NCBI GenBank assembly: GCA_044353165.1
Contig: JBILCM010000021.1
Span: forward strand, 1-34,719
Direction: 5' to 3'
Source of the DNA: JBILCM01 sp044353165
Lineage (GTDB): Bacteria; Bacillota; Bacilli; Paenibacillales; YIM-B00363
Length of the DNA stretch: 34,719 nt
In this document: positions 34,233 to 34,719 of the stretch, in pieces
Layout of the letters: the number at the start of each line of letters is the position of its first letter
Position numbering within the stretch: position 1 is the first letter of the stretch
The notes under the pieces: model-generated
Databases searched by the model: none
Told to the model about the DNA's origin: nothing
Seen by the model: only the letters and a program-made list of their open reading frames with translations
Position numbers and translations under genes: made by a program

Positions 34233-34719
34233 GTGGCTTACACGAAGGAAGATATTAAACGGATTGCAAAAGAGCAGAATGTTCGTTTTATCAGATTACA
34301 ATTTACAGATTTATTAGGTATTGTAAAGAACGTTGAAATTCCAGTTAGTCAGCTAGATAAAGCACTCGACAACAAAATGATGTTTGATGGTTCTTCGATT
34401 GAAGGTTATGTGAGAATTGAAGAATCTGACATGTATCTATACCCTGATTTGGATTCTTGGGTCGTATTCCCATGGGTTACGCAAGACCGCGTAGCTCGGT
34501 TAATTTGTGATATATATATGCCTGATGGAACGCCGTTTGCTGGAGATCCTCGCGGTATTCTTAAAAGAGTTTTGCGTGAAGCTGAGGAGCTCGGTTTTTC
34601 AACGATGAATGTTGGACCAGAGCCAGAGTTTTTCTTATTTAAAACGGATGAAAAGGGAAACCCCACGCTAGAAACAAATGATCAAGGCGGATATTTTGAT
34701 TTAGCACCCACAGATCTTG
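34233..34719 (+). CDS. glnA: Glutamine synthetase type I, 3' partial
   Basis: The first 162 codons of GlnA, which makes glutamine from glutamate, ammonia and ATP. Visible family segments: FIRLQFTDLLGIVKNVEIPVSQL, FDGSSIEGYVRIEESDMYLYPDL (the loop with the Asp that acts at the subunit interface), PWVTQDRVARLICDIYMPDGTPFAGDPRGILKR and GPEPEFFLF (metal-binding Glu). It matches the GSI-alpha form of Bacillales that GlnR controls. I chose GTG 34233, six bases after GGGAGAG (34220-34226); an ATG at 34227 in the same frame abuts the ribosome binding site. The gene runs off the right edge. Confidence 0.96.
   Translation, partial: MAYTKEDIKRIAKEQNVRFIRLQFTDLLGIVKNVEIPVSQLDKALDNKMMFDGSSIEGYVRIEESDMYLYPDLDSWVVFPWVTQDRVARLICDIYMPDGTPFAGDPRGILKRVLREAEELGFSTMNVGPEPEFFLFKTDEKGNPTLETNDQGGYFDLAPTDL

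Noticed and set aside
1..34719. Search for CRISPR arrays, insertion sequences, prophage genes, tRNA or rRNA genes.
   Set aside because: No direct-repeat arrays, transposase or integrase motifs, terminal repeats, or cloverleaf-like intergenic sequence were seen; nearly all bases are coding.

Overview
The window reads as chromosomal DNA from a low-GC, endospore-forming Firmicute of the order Bacillales. An Alicyclobacillaceae- or Paenibacillaceae-like lineage fits best, but this rests on gene content only. CotE, SpoVK, the glnR-glnA pair, the parE-parC pair and the block cotE / mutS / mutL / miaA / hfq / spoVK / hflX (ynbA) / ynbB / glnR / glnA match the backbone known from Bacillus subtilis, with extra genes inserted. 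Coding density is very high, no gap exceeds about 190 bases, and I see no tRNA, rRNA, CRISPR, insertion sequence or prophage. Many genes use GTG or TTG starts behind strong purine-rich ribosome binding sites.

Layout. 1-4348: parE (5' truncated by the window edge) and parC, topoisomerase IV. 4349-7030: a MarR regulator faces a two-gene minus-strand operon (RlmI-like methyltransferase, then a CapA-type lipoprotein). 7031-7131: divergent promoters. 7132-12752: glycogen operon glgB-glgC-glgD-glgA with overlapping or near-abutting genes and no glgP. 12829-15609: a membrane-anchored polysaccharide deacetylase convergent with, and overlapping by 24 bp, a secreted glycosidase family 18 protein that carries six tandem repeats. 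15798-17842: a DUF309 (YpuF-like) gene coupled to an M32 carboxypeptidase. 17869-19888: cotE with a sigma-E-type promoter, a strong hairpin terminator, then an amidoligase-family gene. 19886-27843: mutS, a C-terminal-processing protease (S41), mutL, an RsmJ/YpiP-like methyltransferase, miaA and hfq, ending in a hairpin. 27877-33666: lipoprotein cyclophilin, a DUF429-like gene, spoVK, an HD phosphohydrolase, hflX, ynbB. 33689-34719: glnR behind a near-consensus promoter, then the start of glnA.

How it works together. Much of the window is housekeeping: chromosome decatenation, mismatch repair, tRNA modification, nitrogen control. A sporulation theme is woven in: CotE, SpoVK, the glycogen operon (sigma-E controlled in B. 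subtilis) and perhaps the GH18 and deacetylase enzymes. The most unusual item is the phiEco32-type COOH-NH2 ligase homologue directly after cotE. It has an N-terminal part that looks like a degenerate ATP-grasp C-terminal lobe, and suggests peptide-bond modification of spore-coat material. The GH18 protein with six uncharacterised W-x-W-N-N repeats is the second.
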